A DNA stretch of 64,000 bases from Corynebacterium felinum (GTDB taxonomy: Bacteria > Actinomycetota > Actinomycetes > Mycobacteriales > Mycobacteriaceae). The position numbers were made by a program, and so were the translations under genes. The stretch spans positions 1,984,001 to 2,048,000 of the forward strand of contig NZ_CP047209.1 in the NCBI RefSeq assembly GCF_030408755.1, read 5' to 3'. Positions 18,201 through 26,225 of this stretch are shown here, in pieces (the first letter of the stretch is position 1; every line of letters begins with the position of its first letter). Under the pieces are notes generated by a model. That model ran no database searches. It was not told the DNA's origin and saw only the letters and a program-made list of their open reading frames with translations.

Positions 18201-19424
18201 ATGAGCCTTCTGGATACTGCACACCAACTCAACTACCCGCAGCTGAGGAGAATCTACGAGGATCTCCACGCCCACCCCGAGCTTTCTGGGCAAGAGCATA
18301 CGACTGCTGAGAAAATCCTCGCTGAGCTGCGCAGCATTGATGCCACCATTCATAGCTCTATTGGTGGGTACGGCATCGTGGTTGTGTTGAACAATGGTGA
18401 GGGGAAAACTGCCCTTATGCGTGCTGATTTCGATGCGCTGCCTGTTGAGGAAAAAACAGGGGTGTCCTTCGCATCTACTGTTCCTGGGAAAATGCATGCC
18501 TGTGGCCACGATATGCACACTACTTCGCTGATCGCTGTTATTCATCACCTTGATAACAATCGACACCTGTGGCGCGGCACGTTCATTGCGTTATTCCAGC
18601 CCAGCGAAGAAAACGGCCAAGGCGCACTCGCGATGGTTAATGACAACCTTTTTGCCCACATTCCTACACCGGATGTCTGCTTCGGGCAGCATATCCTTCC
18701 TGGTCGCGCTGGGTCGATTATGAGCATGCCTGGGCCCATCATGGCAGCCTGTGATGCGATTGAGATCATCATTACTGGTAAGGCAGCGCACGGCTCCATG
18801 CCCCACAATTCCCTCGACCCGACGTATGCTGCGGCGGCAATTGTGCTTCGGCTTCAAGGTATTGTGGGTCGCGAGGTTGCCCCGAGTGATTTTGCTGTCA
18901 TCAGTGTGGGTACTTTTGAGGCTGGGAATTCCCACAACACTATCCCTGGCCAGGCCCGCATTGTGCTTAACCTGCGCACTTATGATGAAAAGGTTCGCGC
19001 GCACCTGTACGAAGCGATTGAGCGTGTCGTTCGCGCCGAGTGCGCCGCCTCCAATTTCACTACTCCGCCGACGTTTCGTTATTTTGGGCAAGGCCCTGTC
19101 ACCGATAATTCGCACGAAGTGTTTAACATAGTGCGTCCGCTTTTCGACGCCCACTTCTGCTCCCACTCTTTAGACGCTACCCCGTGGACTGCCTCCGAAG
19201 ACTTCTCCTATATCCCCAGGGCAAAGAATATCCCCTACATGTTCTGGTTCGTTGGTTCCACCCCACACGAACTGTGGGATAAGGCAGTTTCAGAAGACCG
19301 CGTCCACGAGCTTGTGCCGGTCAACCACATGAGCACATTCCTGCCAGATTTCCGCAACACCCTTGACGGCTGCGTACACGCCACGCTTGCTGCACTGGAG
19401 GGCTACTTGGGAACTAAGGACTGA
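18201..19424 (+). CDS. M20-family amidohydrolase, tandem copy 2
   Basis: A 407-residue paralogue of the preceding gene, colinear along its whole length and clearly a tandem duplicate, though the copies have diverged (AGDVISTAGATLTG against AGSIMSMPGPIMAA). The metal motif MHACGHDMHTT is at residues 98-108, FQPSEE follows near residue 134, and HGSMPHNSLDP marks the lid domain. Catalytic residues look intact, so both copies should be active, perhaps on different acyl amino acids. It has its own -10 box 14 bases before the start. The last 11 bases overlap the convergent DCC-protein gene. Confidence 0.87.
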   Translation: MSLLDTAHQLNYPQLRRIYEDLHAHPELSGQEHTTAEKILAELRSIDATIHSSIGGYGIVVVLNNGEGKTALMRADFDALPVEEKTGVSFASTVPGKMHACGHDMHTTSLIAVIHHLDNNRHLWRGTFIALFQPSEENGQGALAMVNDNLFAHIPTPDVCFGQHILPGRAGSIMSMPGPIMAACDAIEIIITGKAAHGSMPHNSLDPTYAAAAIVLRLQGIVGREVAPSDFAVISVGTFEAGNSHNTIPGQARIVLNLRTYDEKVRAHLYEAIERVVRAECAASNFTTPPTFRYFGQGPVTDNSHEVFNIVRPLFDAHFCSHSLDATPWTASEDFSYIPRAKNIPYMFWFVGSTPHELWDKAVSEDRVHELVPVNHMSTFLPDFRNTLDGCVHATLAALEGYLGTKD

Positions 19425-19779
19425 TCCGGCAAGCATCCGCACCAATAAGGGGGCCGAGCTGATGACGTCGCAAAGCAATGCTGCGATATACCCGGCGCCA
19501 CAGCGGCCGCAGTACCCCCGCACACAGCACGTTGCCTGCTAGCCGGATGAAGGATAACCGCCCCGCTGCACGCAGCGTCGCCCCAATTGCCTCATGCCCG
19601 AAATATGGTTCATGATCGACGATCGCCACAGCCTCAGTGGAAATGTGCTCTCTTACGCACTGTGAGAAATCTCCCTCACTCCACGCAGGGATCACAACAA
19701 TGCTAGGGCACAGTCGCTGCAGCACTCGGGCACTTGCGTCACAAAAACCACAATCAGCATCGTAGTAAAACTCACACAT
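19414..19779 (-). CDS. DCC-family (DUF393) thiol-disulfide oxidoreductase-like protein
   Basis: A 121-residue protein beginning MCEFYYDADCGFCDASARVL, which contains the D-x-D-C-x-x-C motif that defines the DCC (DUF393) family with a thioredoxin-like fold. The rest (AIVDHEPYFGHEAIGATLRA, then LCAGVLRPLWRRVYRSIALRR) matches the usual family layout. Role unknown; a redox function is inferred from the CxxC motif. The ATG at 19779 is preferred because TAGAAT is seven bases upstream. Its 3' end overlaps the M20 gene on the other strand by 11 bases. Confidence 0.82.
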   Translation of the reverse strand: MCEFYYDADCGFCDASARVLQRLCPSIVVIPAWSEGDFSQCVREHISTEAVAIVDHEPYFGHEAIGATLRAAGRLSFIRLAGNVLCAGVLRPLWRRVYRSIALRRHQLGPLIGADACRISP

Positions 19780-19786
19780 GCGCCCC

Positions 19787-19792
19787 ATTCTA
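19787..19792 (-). promoter_or_regulatory. -10 box (TAGAAT), leaderless
   Basis: TAGAAT on the minus strand is seven bases before the ATG at 19779 and overlaps the alternative ATG at 19788. Confidence 0.5.
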
Positions 19793-20012
19793 TCTATCGC
19801 CCCAGCGGGGCGCAGAAGGGTGCGCTCAACACTGTCGATAGTAGTTTTTATTTCCACCCGGACTACACTAAGCAACGACGAAGGCCACCGTTTCACTGCG
19901 CACACCGTGGTGCGCAACTGAAATACACAACCACGTGCCCTCACAAGCACACACTGGCACTTCGAGAGGAAAGAACCCTTTTTTAATACTTTGAAGGAGA
20001 AAACTTCCCACT

Positions 20013-22400
20013 ATGAACGCATCTGAGCAGCTTCCAGCGCTGGATCACACCGTTGCAGGCCACGTTCGTGCCGCCTCCGGCACCTCCCCGAAGCATGCAA
20101 CCGCCCGCAAATTCTGGTTCGGCCTCTCCGCGTCTGTCATGGAACAGCTCGCCGATCGTTGGGAGAAAACCACCCAGGCGTACAACGCCACCCGCCAGCA
20201 GCACTACTTCTCCGCGGAATTCCTCATGGGCCGCGCGCTGCTGAACAACCTCACCAACCTCAACCTCCTAGAACAAGCACAAAGCGCAACCAAGGCGCTC
20301 GGCCACGAACTCTCGGATGTTCTTGAAGCTGAAAACGATGCTGCTTTGGGCAACGGCGGCTTGGGCCGCTTGGCAGCGTGCTTCCTCGACTCCGCTGTCA
20401 CCCAGGATTATCCTGTCACCGGCTACGGTATTTTGTACCGCTACGGATTGTTCAAGCAGATCTTCAGCGAAGGCTTCCAAACCGAAGAGCCCGATGCGTG
20501 GAAGGAAGACGGCTACCCCTTCGTGGTACGCCGCGAAAACCAGCAGCGCATTGTCACCTTCGACGATATGACAGTCCGCGCTACCCCATATGACATGCCG
20601 ATTACCGGCTACGGCACCGACAACGTGGGCACCCTGCGGTTGTGGAAGGCCGAGCCCATGGAAGAGTTCGACTACGACGCATTTAACTCCCAGCGCTTTA
20701 CCGACGCCATCGTCGAGCGCGAGCAGGTCATGGACCTGTGCCGCGTGCTGTACCCGAACGACACCACCTACGCCGGCAAGGTTCTGCGCGTTCGCCAACA
20801 GTACTTCTTCTGCTCCGCTTCCCTGCAGGCCATGATCGACAATTATATTGCGCACCATGGTAAGGATCTCAGCGATTTTGGTAAGTACAATTCCATCCAG
20901 CTCAACGACACCCACCCAGTGCTCGCCATCCCAGAGCTGATGCGCCTGCTCATGGATGAGCACAAGCTTGGCTGGGAAGAAGCTTGGAAGATCGTCAATG
21001 AAACTTTCGCTTACACCAACCACACTGTCCTAGCAGAAGCGTTGGAGCAGTGGTCTTGCTCGATCTTCCAGCAGCTATTCCACCGTATCTTTGAAATTGT
21101 GGTGGAGATCGATCGCCGTTTCCGTGAGGAAATGCGTGAGCGTGGTGTGGATGAGGGACAGATTGAGTACATGTCCCCTGTTCACGACGGCATGGTTCAC
21201 ATGGCCTGGATTGCCTGCTACGCTGCGTATTCCATCAACGGTGTAGCTGCCTTGCACACCGAGATCATCAAGGCTGAAACCTTGAAGCAGTGGCATGGCA
21301 TCTGGCCTGAGAAGTTCAACAACAAGACCAATGGTGTCACCCCTCGCCGCTGGCTGAAGATGTGCAACCCTCGTTTGTCCGATCTTTTGACCCGCCTGTC
21401 CGGCTCTGATGCGTGGGTGACCGACCTTGATGAGCTGAAGAAGCTGCGCCACTTCGCCGAAGATGAGACTGTAATGCAGGAGCTTTTGGATATCAAGGAT
21501 GCCAACAAAGCTGATTTCGCAGCGTGGATTAAGGACCGCCAAGGCCTTGAGATCGACCCGACCTCCATCTACGATGTGCAGATTAAGCGTCTGCACGAGT
21601 ACAAGCGTCAGCTGATGAACGCACTGTATGTGCTCGATCTATACTTCCGCATTAAGGAAGATGGTGAGCACAACATTCCGAAGCGCACCTTCATTTTCGG
21701 CGCGAAGGCTGCCCCTGGCTACGTGCGCGCCAAGGCGATCATTAAGCTGATCAACGAGATCGCAAACTTGGTCAACAATGATCCGGTTGTGTCGAAGATT
21801 CTCACCGTAGTGTTCGTGGAAAACTACAATGTTTCCCCTGCTGAGAACATTATTCCGGCCGCTGATGTGTCGGAGCAGATTTCTACTGCAGGTAAGGAAG
21901 CATCGGGCACGTCGAACATGAAGTTCATGATGAATGGCGCGCTCACTTTGGGCACGCTCGACGGTGCGAATGTGGAGATCCTCGACTCTGTGGGCGAGGA
22001 AAATGCCTACATTTTCGGTGCGAAGGTGGAGGAACTTCCTGCCCTGCGTGCGCATTACAATCCACACCACCAGTATGAGACTGTTCCTGGTCTCAAGCGT
22101 GTGCTGGATGCGCTGGTGGATGGGCGCTTGCACGATAACTATTCGGGTATGTTCCATGACCTGCGTTCGTCGCTTCTCGACGGCGGGGGCTGGGAAACCC
22201 CGGATGTGTACTATGTGCTGGGCGATTTCGCCGCATATCGTGAGACCCGCGACAAGATGGCTAAGGACTTCTACGCTGATCGCCTGCACTGGGCTCGCAT
22301 GTGCTGGGTAAACATTTGCGAATCTGGTCGCTTCTCTTCCGACCGCACCATTGGCGATTATGCCCGTGAGGTGTGGAAGCTGGAGCCTACCAAGATTTAG
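20013..22400 (+). CDS. glgP: Glycogen/maltodextrin phosphorylase
   Basis: Pyridoxal-phosphate enzyme that releases glucose-1-phosphate from the non-reducing ends of glycogen or maltodextrins. The 795-residue protein has ENDAALGNGGLGRLAACFLD near residues 108-127 and IQLNDTHPVLAIPELMRLL near residue 295. The PLP-lysine signature EASGTSNMKFMMNGALTLG is near residues 628-646. An AAGGAG ribosome site lies 13 bases before the ATG, rather far. With glgX and treZ elsewhere in the window it accounts for glycogen breakdown. It is a single-gene unit with a strong hairpin after it. Confidence 0.96.
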   Translation: MNASEQLPALDHTVAGHVRAASGTSPKHATARKFWFGLSASVMEQLADRWEKTTQAYNATRQQHYFSAEFLMGRALLNNLTNLNLLEQAQSATKALGHELSDVLEAENDAALGNGGLGRLAACFLDSAVTQDYPVTGYGILYRYGLFKQIFSEGFQTEEPDAWKEDGYPFVVRRENQQRIVTFDDMTVRATPYDMPITGYGTDNVGTLRLWKAEPMEEFDYDAFNSQRFTDAIVEREQVMDLCRVLYPNDTTYAGKVLRVRQQYFFCSASLQAMIDNYIAHHGKDLSDFGKYNSIQLNDTHPVLAIPELMRLLMDEHKLGWEEAWKIVNETFAYTNHTVLAEALEQWSCSIFQQLFHRIFEIVVEIDRRFREEMRERGVDEGQIEYMSPVHDGMVHMAWIACYAAYSINGVAALHTEIIKAETLKQWHGIWPEKFNNKTNGVTPRRWLKMCNPRLSDLLTRLSGSDAWVTDLDELKKLRHFAEDETVMQELLDIKDANKADFAAWIKDRQGLEIDPTSIYDVQIKRLHEYKRQLMNALYVLDLYFRIKEDGEHNIPKRTFIFGAKAAPGYVRAKAIIKLINEIANLVNNDPVVSKILTVVFVENYNVSPAENIIPAADVSEQISTAGKEASGTSNMKFMMNGALTLGTLDGANVEILDSVGEENAYIFGAKVEELPALRAHYNPHHQYETVPGLKRVLDALVDGRLHDNYSGMFHDLRSSLLDGGGWETPDVYYVLGDFAAYRETRDKMAKDFYADRLHWARMCWVNICESGRFSSDRTIGDYAREVWKLEPTKI

Positions 22401-22422
22401 CCCACTCCCCTTGTACAACACT

Positions 22423-22462
22423 GCTCCCCACCATCAACTCTGCGATGGTGGGGAGCATTTGT
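22423..22462 (+). terminator. Hairpin terminator between glgP and the small membrane gene
   Basis: A 13-bp perfect stem (22423-22435 with 22444-22456) with an eight-base loop is followed by ATTTGTTG. It starts 23 bases past the glgP stop and also lies just past the stop of the convergent gene, so it may serve both. Confidence 0.75.
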
Positions 22463-22478
22463 TGTGAATATCAGGGCG

Positions 22479-22712
22479 TTAATCCTTGAAGCCGAAGATG
22501 AGTCCGAGGAAAATTCCTGTGCTGGTGCCAATGATGATTCCCAGGGGAATGTCATCGATGATGGTGCCGAGAATTAGGCCGAATGAAGAACCCAATGTTA
22601 ACGCTAAGAAGTAGCTGATGCCCTTCTTTTTAGCTTGAGTTTGGCTTGGCACCGCGTCAGAATCCGGAATACTCATGAGCGAGCAATTCTTTGTTTCATC
22701 GTTTTTATCCAT
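22479..22712 (-). CDS. Small glycine-zipper-like membrane protein (77 aa)
   Basis: About 30 polar N-terminal residues ending in KKKG are followed by two closely spaced hydrophobic segments rich in Gly (ALTLGSSFGLILGTII and PLGIIIGTSTGIFLGLIFGF), a glycine-zipper-like hairpin. No named family recognised. The ATG at 22712 is chosen because TACTAT is seven bases upstream. The IS element inserted about 130 bases from its start codon. Confidence 0.7.
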   Translation of the reverse strand: MDKNDETKNCSLMSIPDSDAVPSQTQAKKKGISYFLALTLGSSFGLILGTIIDDIPLGIIIGTSTGIFLGLIFGFKD

Positions 22713-22857
22713 GCCCGCCATAGTAGCAAAGGATTTTCAGTAAGGTCTGTTGTGGAGCTCGACGACCATGACACTGGAAGCACGCTTACACGTGTATCTA
22801 GACACGTCTTCGGAAACTTTGCCTGTTCCCCTGTACTGCCCCTGTGTTTAGCGTTAG

Positions 22858-24724
22858 CCCAGATTTTTCATGGGGTGGGTTTGGTGGTGGTGGGTTGGGG
22901 TGGTGTGTTTGTGGGGTTGGTTGGTTCACCTTCGCCCTTTGATTCGTGGTTTTTAGGGCAAGGTGTGCGTCCATAAAGTTGTGTGGGGTTTGGGGGTTGG
23001 GGTGTGCCTGCAGTGTGGCTGCCAGATCGCGTGTGTGGGCCTAGGGGTGTTAGGGTTTTCGTTTCTTCCAGCGTGGCTGTAGAAGGCTCTGGGTGTAGCC
23101 AATAAGCGTGACCAGTGTGTGGGTGTGGGGGTTGTGCTGGTCAAGCTGGAGGATGATGCGTCTGCTGCTTGTGGTGATTTTTGATGCAACCGCAACAAAC
23201 CTTACACGGATAGTCTTCGGCACCCATGTCCACCAAGGCTTGCTTGTTTCTTGGTGTGAATGATCCTTGTGGTGGCAGGCGTCGATGAGTTTCGTCCAGG
23301 TAAGAAGTTGGTGGGATAGTGCAACGATCAAACACCAGATTTGGTTCGCCCCGAATTGTTTAAACGGCAGTTTACTAAGGCCTTGGTCTTTGGTGTCTTT
23401 GATGTGTTGTTCACATAAAGACCGATTACGGTAGCAGTAGTCAATGTGTTGAATATTCCCAATAAGGTTCGTTACGCACAGTTGGGCGCGAACACCATGT
23501 TGGTTGAAAAGACTGTGTTGGCACCCTGGGTGGGGTGGTTCGATTCGTGCGATAACACGCATATCCTCGGGGTAGTCAGCTAGAAGATTCACCAAAGGTT
23601 GGTGCTCATCTATATTTGCGGTGCGCAGTAGTCCGGTGATGTCTTCAAGGAAATGGTTCTCATCACAAACCAGATCCCCTGAAGCACGCACAATCGGCAC
23701 CCGAGTATCCCACCGATCACAGTCTTTGCCTGTGTGAGCACTGGTTCCCAAGTGTTGTGTATCAGCGTTGGTTGTTTGTTGGGATTGAAGGTGATGGTCA
23801 AGGGTGATGCGCGCTGTCGGCGGGGCGGAATAACCCAGAACATACCCAAGGTTGTGATCGTTGAGGAAACTGATGAATTTCTTTGTCCCACCAGCACTGT
23901 CAGCACGGATGACTAATCGTTTGCCCCAGGGTTGACCATCACTGTGATCAGGCAGGGTGGCAAGAATCTCGTCAACAAGCTGGCAGTGATCACGAATTGT
24001 GTTTGCCCCGGCATTTCCTGGTCGAAGCAGGCAGTTAAGAAACTCCCCACCAGGCAGACCGATGCTGGTGTAATCAATAAAGGCACATAACGGGTGGAAA
24101 CCAAAGCCTTTCTTATAGGTAGGCGTCGCGTTTTCCTTATCGGAATGTGCGGTAATCAACGTGGCATCAATATCGATAACCAGTGGTTGTTCAACTGTTG
24201 CCACCCGATGCGGAGCGTGATCACCTAACAAATCCCACACCCTAGTGCGAGCTTGTTTCGCTGCGTGGATAAACCCTTCTCGCACATGCTCGCTGGTATC
24301 TGCATATTCTGTGATCCGCCGCCATGCGGTTGTCACTGACGGTAACGATTTTGATGCTAACGCGGTTGAAACAGAAGAAAGCAAGGTGATGTCGTGGACA
24401 TCATCCCCACCAGCAATCAACGATAAAGCCAGATTCACCCACACATCCCCTAACGTGTGCGTGAGCCCAGAACGCGGCAAAGCGGAATCAAGGCAGTCAC
24501 TTATTCCCACCAATTCGGCTACGTGAGCAAACGGTAACACCCCCGCACCGGATACAAGATGAGAACAGCTAGCAACCCGTGGAATGTATGTGGTAGTCTT
24601 CACCTTGAAAGTGTTTCTTTCTGCCTAGATTATTGACTTCAAAACATCTCTATTCTAGCAGGTCAAGAAGCACTTTCTTTACTTTTTGCTCACCTTTTCA
24701 CCCCACACCCATGAAAAATCCGGG
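22858..24724 (-). mobile_element. Complete IS1380-family insertion sequence with TTAG target duplication
   Basis: The element spans 1867 bp. Its ends are 17-bp imperfect inverted repeats starting CCCAGATTTTTCATGGG on the left and CCCGGATTTTTCATGGG read inward from the right, with one mismatch. A 4-bp direct repeat TTAG flanks it (22854-22857 and 24725-24728), as expected for this family. The single full-length transposase gene reads on the minus strand. The 190 bases between the left end and the transposase stop are strikingly G/T-rich on the plus strand. Confidence 0.92.
23050..24603 (-). CDS. IS1380-family transposase
   Basis: A 517-residue DDE transposase that cuts and moves the surrounding IS. 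The N-terminal region contains GDVWVNLALSLIAGGDDVHD (near residues 50-70). Catalytic acidic residues fit VIDIDATLITAHSD (near residue 140), RLVIRADSAGGTKK (near residue 230) and the late CEQHIKDTKDQGL (near residue 405). The frame is uninterrupted and the element ends are intact, so it is potentially active. No second gene is carried by the element. Confidence 0.93.
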   Translation of the reverse strand: MKTTTYIPRVASCSHLVSGAGVLPFAHVAELVGISDCLDSALPRSGLTHTLGDVWVNLALSLIAGGDDVHDITLLSSVSTALASKSLPSVTTAWRRITEYADTSEHVREGFIHAAKQARTRVWDLLGDHAPHRVATVEQPLVIDIDATLITAHSDKENATPTYKKGFGFHPLCAFIDYTSIGLPGGEFLNCLLRPGNAGANTIRDHCQLVDEILATLPDHSDGQPWGKRLVIRADSAGGTKKFISFLNDHNLGYVLGYSAPPTARITLDHHLQSQQTTNADTQHLGTSAHTGKDCDRWDTRVPIVRASGDLVCDENHFLEDITGLLRTANIDEHQPLVNLLADYPEDMRVIARIEPPHPGCQHSLFNQHGVRAQLCVTNLIGNIQHIDYCYRNRSLCEQHIKDTKDQGLSKLPFKQFGANQIWCLIVALSHQLLTWTKLIDACHHKDHSHQETSKPWWTWVPKTIRVRFVAVASKITTSSRRIILQLDQHNPHTHTLVTLIGYTQSLLQPRWKKRKP

Positions 24725-24769
24725 TTAGACTAAACTTTCGACACGAGGAACATGGAGGTGAGAAGAATA

Positions 24770-25564
24770 ATGCAACCAGACCGTGCAGTTTCAATTAAGT
24801 TGAACGGTGAACTTGACGAAATTGAGGCGAAGACCGTTATTACCGCGCTTGAACTGTTAACGAAGTTAGTGCAGGATTTCTTGCCTTCATCTACAAAGGT
24901 CACGATGGCAAAGCTTGAAGAAGGAAGTGCCATTCTCGGGGTTCATGTCGATGAAGAGATTGAGCAGCGCTTAACTAAGGGCATTTATCAAATCCTCGAA
25001 GATCGAGAAATCCCTTCCGACTGGTCTTTGAAACAAGTCAAGAATGTGCATGATCTTGCGAAGCTTTCGCAGCGTTCGGGTGTGGAATCTGTTGCTCTAG
25101 TAGATCACGAGAACCGTGTTTTAAATGTCCTCGATAATTCTTTAATCAATGCTGTTGAAAAAGCACTGAAAGAGCTTCCATATTCGTTAGGTTCGGTACG
25201 TGGCGAACTCTATAGCTATTCTGCTTCGAGCCCTACATTTGTGGCTAAGTTGCGTTCAGAAGCCCGACATGGAGTAGTTCGAATCGAATTTGATGAAGAC
25301 CTCGACCCACAAGTGAGATCACTATTGCGCAAGAATGTTGATGTGTACGGCTTAATTCAAAGGCACCCTGAATCCAATCAGATTTCCTATGTTCGGGTTC
25401 GTCGTATCGAACAAGCCCCCGATACACCTAATTACCTCAGTGGTCGGGGCATTTGGCGCGATTGTGCCCCTGATGGAATTAGTGCAGTTGAACTGGTGCG
25501 TAGGATGCGCGATTCCAGTAATCATAATGGTGCATCGGAGGTTCCCCGCGCTCGTGAATGCTAA
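24770..25564 (+). CDS. Unknown protein paired with PIN-domain gene (264 aa)
   Basis: No family recognised. The protein is soluble, fairly acidic at the N-terminus (KLNGELDEIEAKTVITALEL) and has alternating alpha/beta character with no membrane segment or signal peptide. The last 25 residues are Ser/Arg-rich and probably disordered. Start chosen because a perfect GGAGGTGA ribosome site lies just upstream of this ATG rather than the earlier one at 24752. The stop overlaps the start of the PIN gene by 11 bases, so the two are translated together. Base composition is more AT-rich than neighbours, suggesting transfer. It could be the antitoxin or regulator of the PIN nuclease, although it is far larger than usual VapB proteins. 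Confidence 0.75.
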   Translation: MQPDRAVSIKLNGELDEIEAKTVITALELLTKLVQDFLPSSTKVTMAKLEEGSAILGVHVDEEIEQRLTKGIYQILEDREIPSDWSLKQVKNVHDLAKLSQRSGVESVALVDHENRVLNVLDNSLINAVEKALKELPYSLGSVRGELYSYSASSPTFVAKLRSEARHGVVRIEFDEDLDPQVRSLLRKNVDVYGLIQRHPESNQISYVRVRRIEQAPDTPNYLSGRGIWRDCAPDGISAVELVRRMRDSSNHNGASEVPRAREC

Positions 25565-26045
25565 ATCATCTTCTCAACCAATTTCTGTAGCAATTGATAC
25601 TTGTTTGATTATTGGTTTGTTTTTTGATGAAGACCCGGAACTTTCTGAAAGCACAGAACAACTTTTTGAAGATAGCCGGTTTCAGGTCTATATTCCGACT
25701 CTTGTTGGTGTGGAAACCATAGGCACTCCCAGTATGCGCCTTGGTGCCCAAACCCCTCCGATTTCTAATGAGAAAATTGGGTTGGCCAAAAAGTTTCTTG
25801 ATGGCTGTGGCGCTTTCTGGATTGAGCTTGATGTCCGCGCGATGAAACGGGCACAGAAGCTGGCAACAGAATTTATGATTAGGCCTGCCGATGCGTGTGT
25901 TGTTGCCTGTGCCATCGAAGCTGGCTGCAAATATCTTTTTACCAAAGACGACAAGCTCATCACTAGCGCACAGAGCCTACAAGAAATTAAGGTGACAAAA
26001 CCTGTAGTTGAGGGTCAAGGATCTCTGTTCCCAATACCACACTAA
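25554..26045 (+). CDS. PIN-domain ribonuclease (VapC-like)
   Basis: A 163-residue PIN-domain protein, a metal-dependent RNase fold used by VapC toxins. The first catalytic Asp is in VAIDTCLIIGLFF (residues about 11-23). An acidic residue follows in LVGVETIGTP, and the C-terminal Asp cluster is in MIRPADACVVACAIEAGC and YLFTKDDKL. The start is inferred as the GTG at 25554, 12 bases after GGAGG and inside the upstream gene, giving translational coupling. It lies downstream of the IS1380 element. TA function is inferred from fold and pairing, not proven. Confidence 0.78.
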   Translation: MNAKSSSQPISVAIDTCLIIGLFFDEDPELSESTEQLFEDSRFQVYIPTLVGVETIGTPSMRLGAQTPPISNEKIGLAKKFLDGCGAFWIELDVRAMKRAQKLATEFMIRPADACVVACAIEAGCKYLFTKDDKLITSAQSLQEIKVTKPVVEGQGSLFPIPH

Positions 26046-26207
26046 TCAGCCTGCTACCTTATTAATCTGCTCCAATCGTTGGGTGATTGCCACTACGAGA
26101 GCTTTGTTGCCTGAGAATACTTCAAACGGTGATCCGTACTGGTCAAAAGGCGTGGAGTGGGCGGGGTTTCCAGCAAACCATTTCGGCTGAATACTTCAAT
26201 AATTTTC
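26046..26207 (-). pseudogene. Possible remnant of a protein-coding gene end
   Basis: On the minus strand a 54-codon open stretch without a start ends at 26046. It reads like genuine protein: PKWFAGNPAHSTPFDQYG and then KALVVAITQRLEQINKVAG at the end. It could be the decayed 3' end of a gene cut off by the accessory insertions, or chance. No homologue is recognised. Confidence 0.25.
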
Positions 26208-26225
26208 GTGACAAACCTTGATGTA

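Noticed and set aside
22741..22853. Second IS or partial transposase left of the IS1380 element
   Set aside because: No coding or inverted-repeat signal found there.
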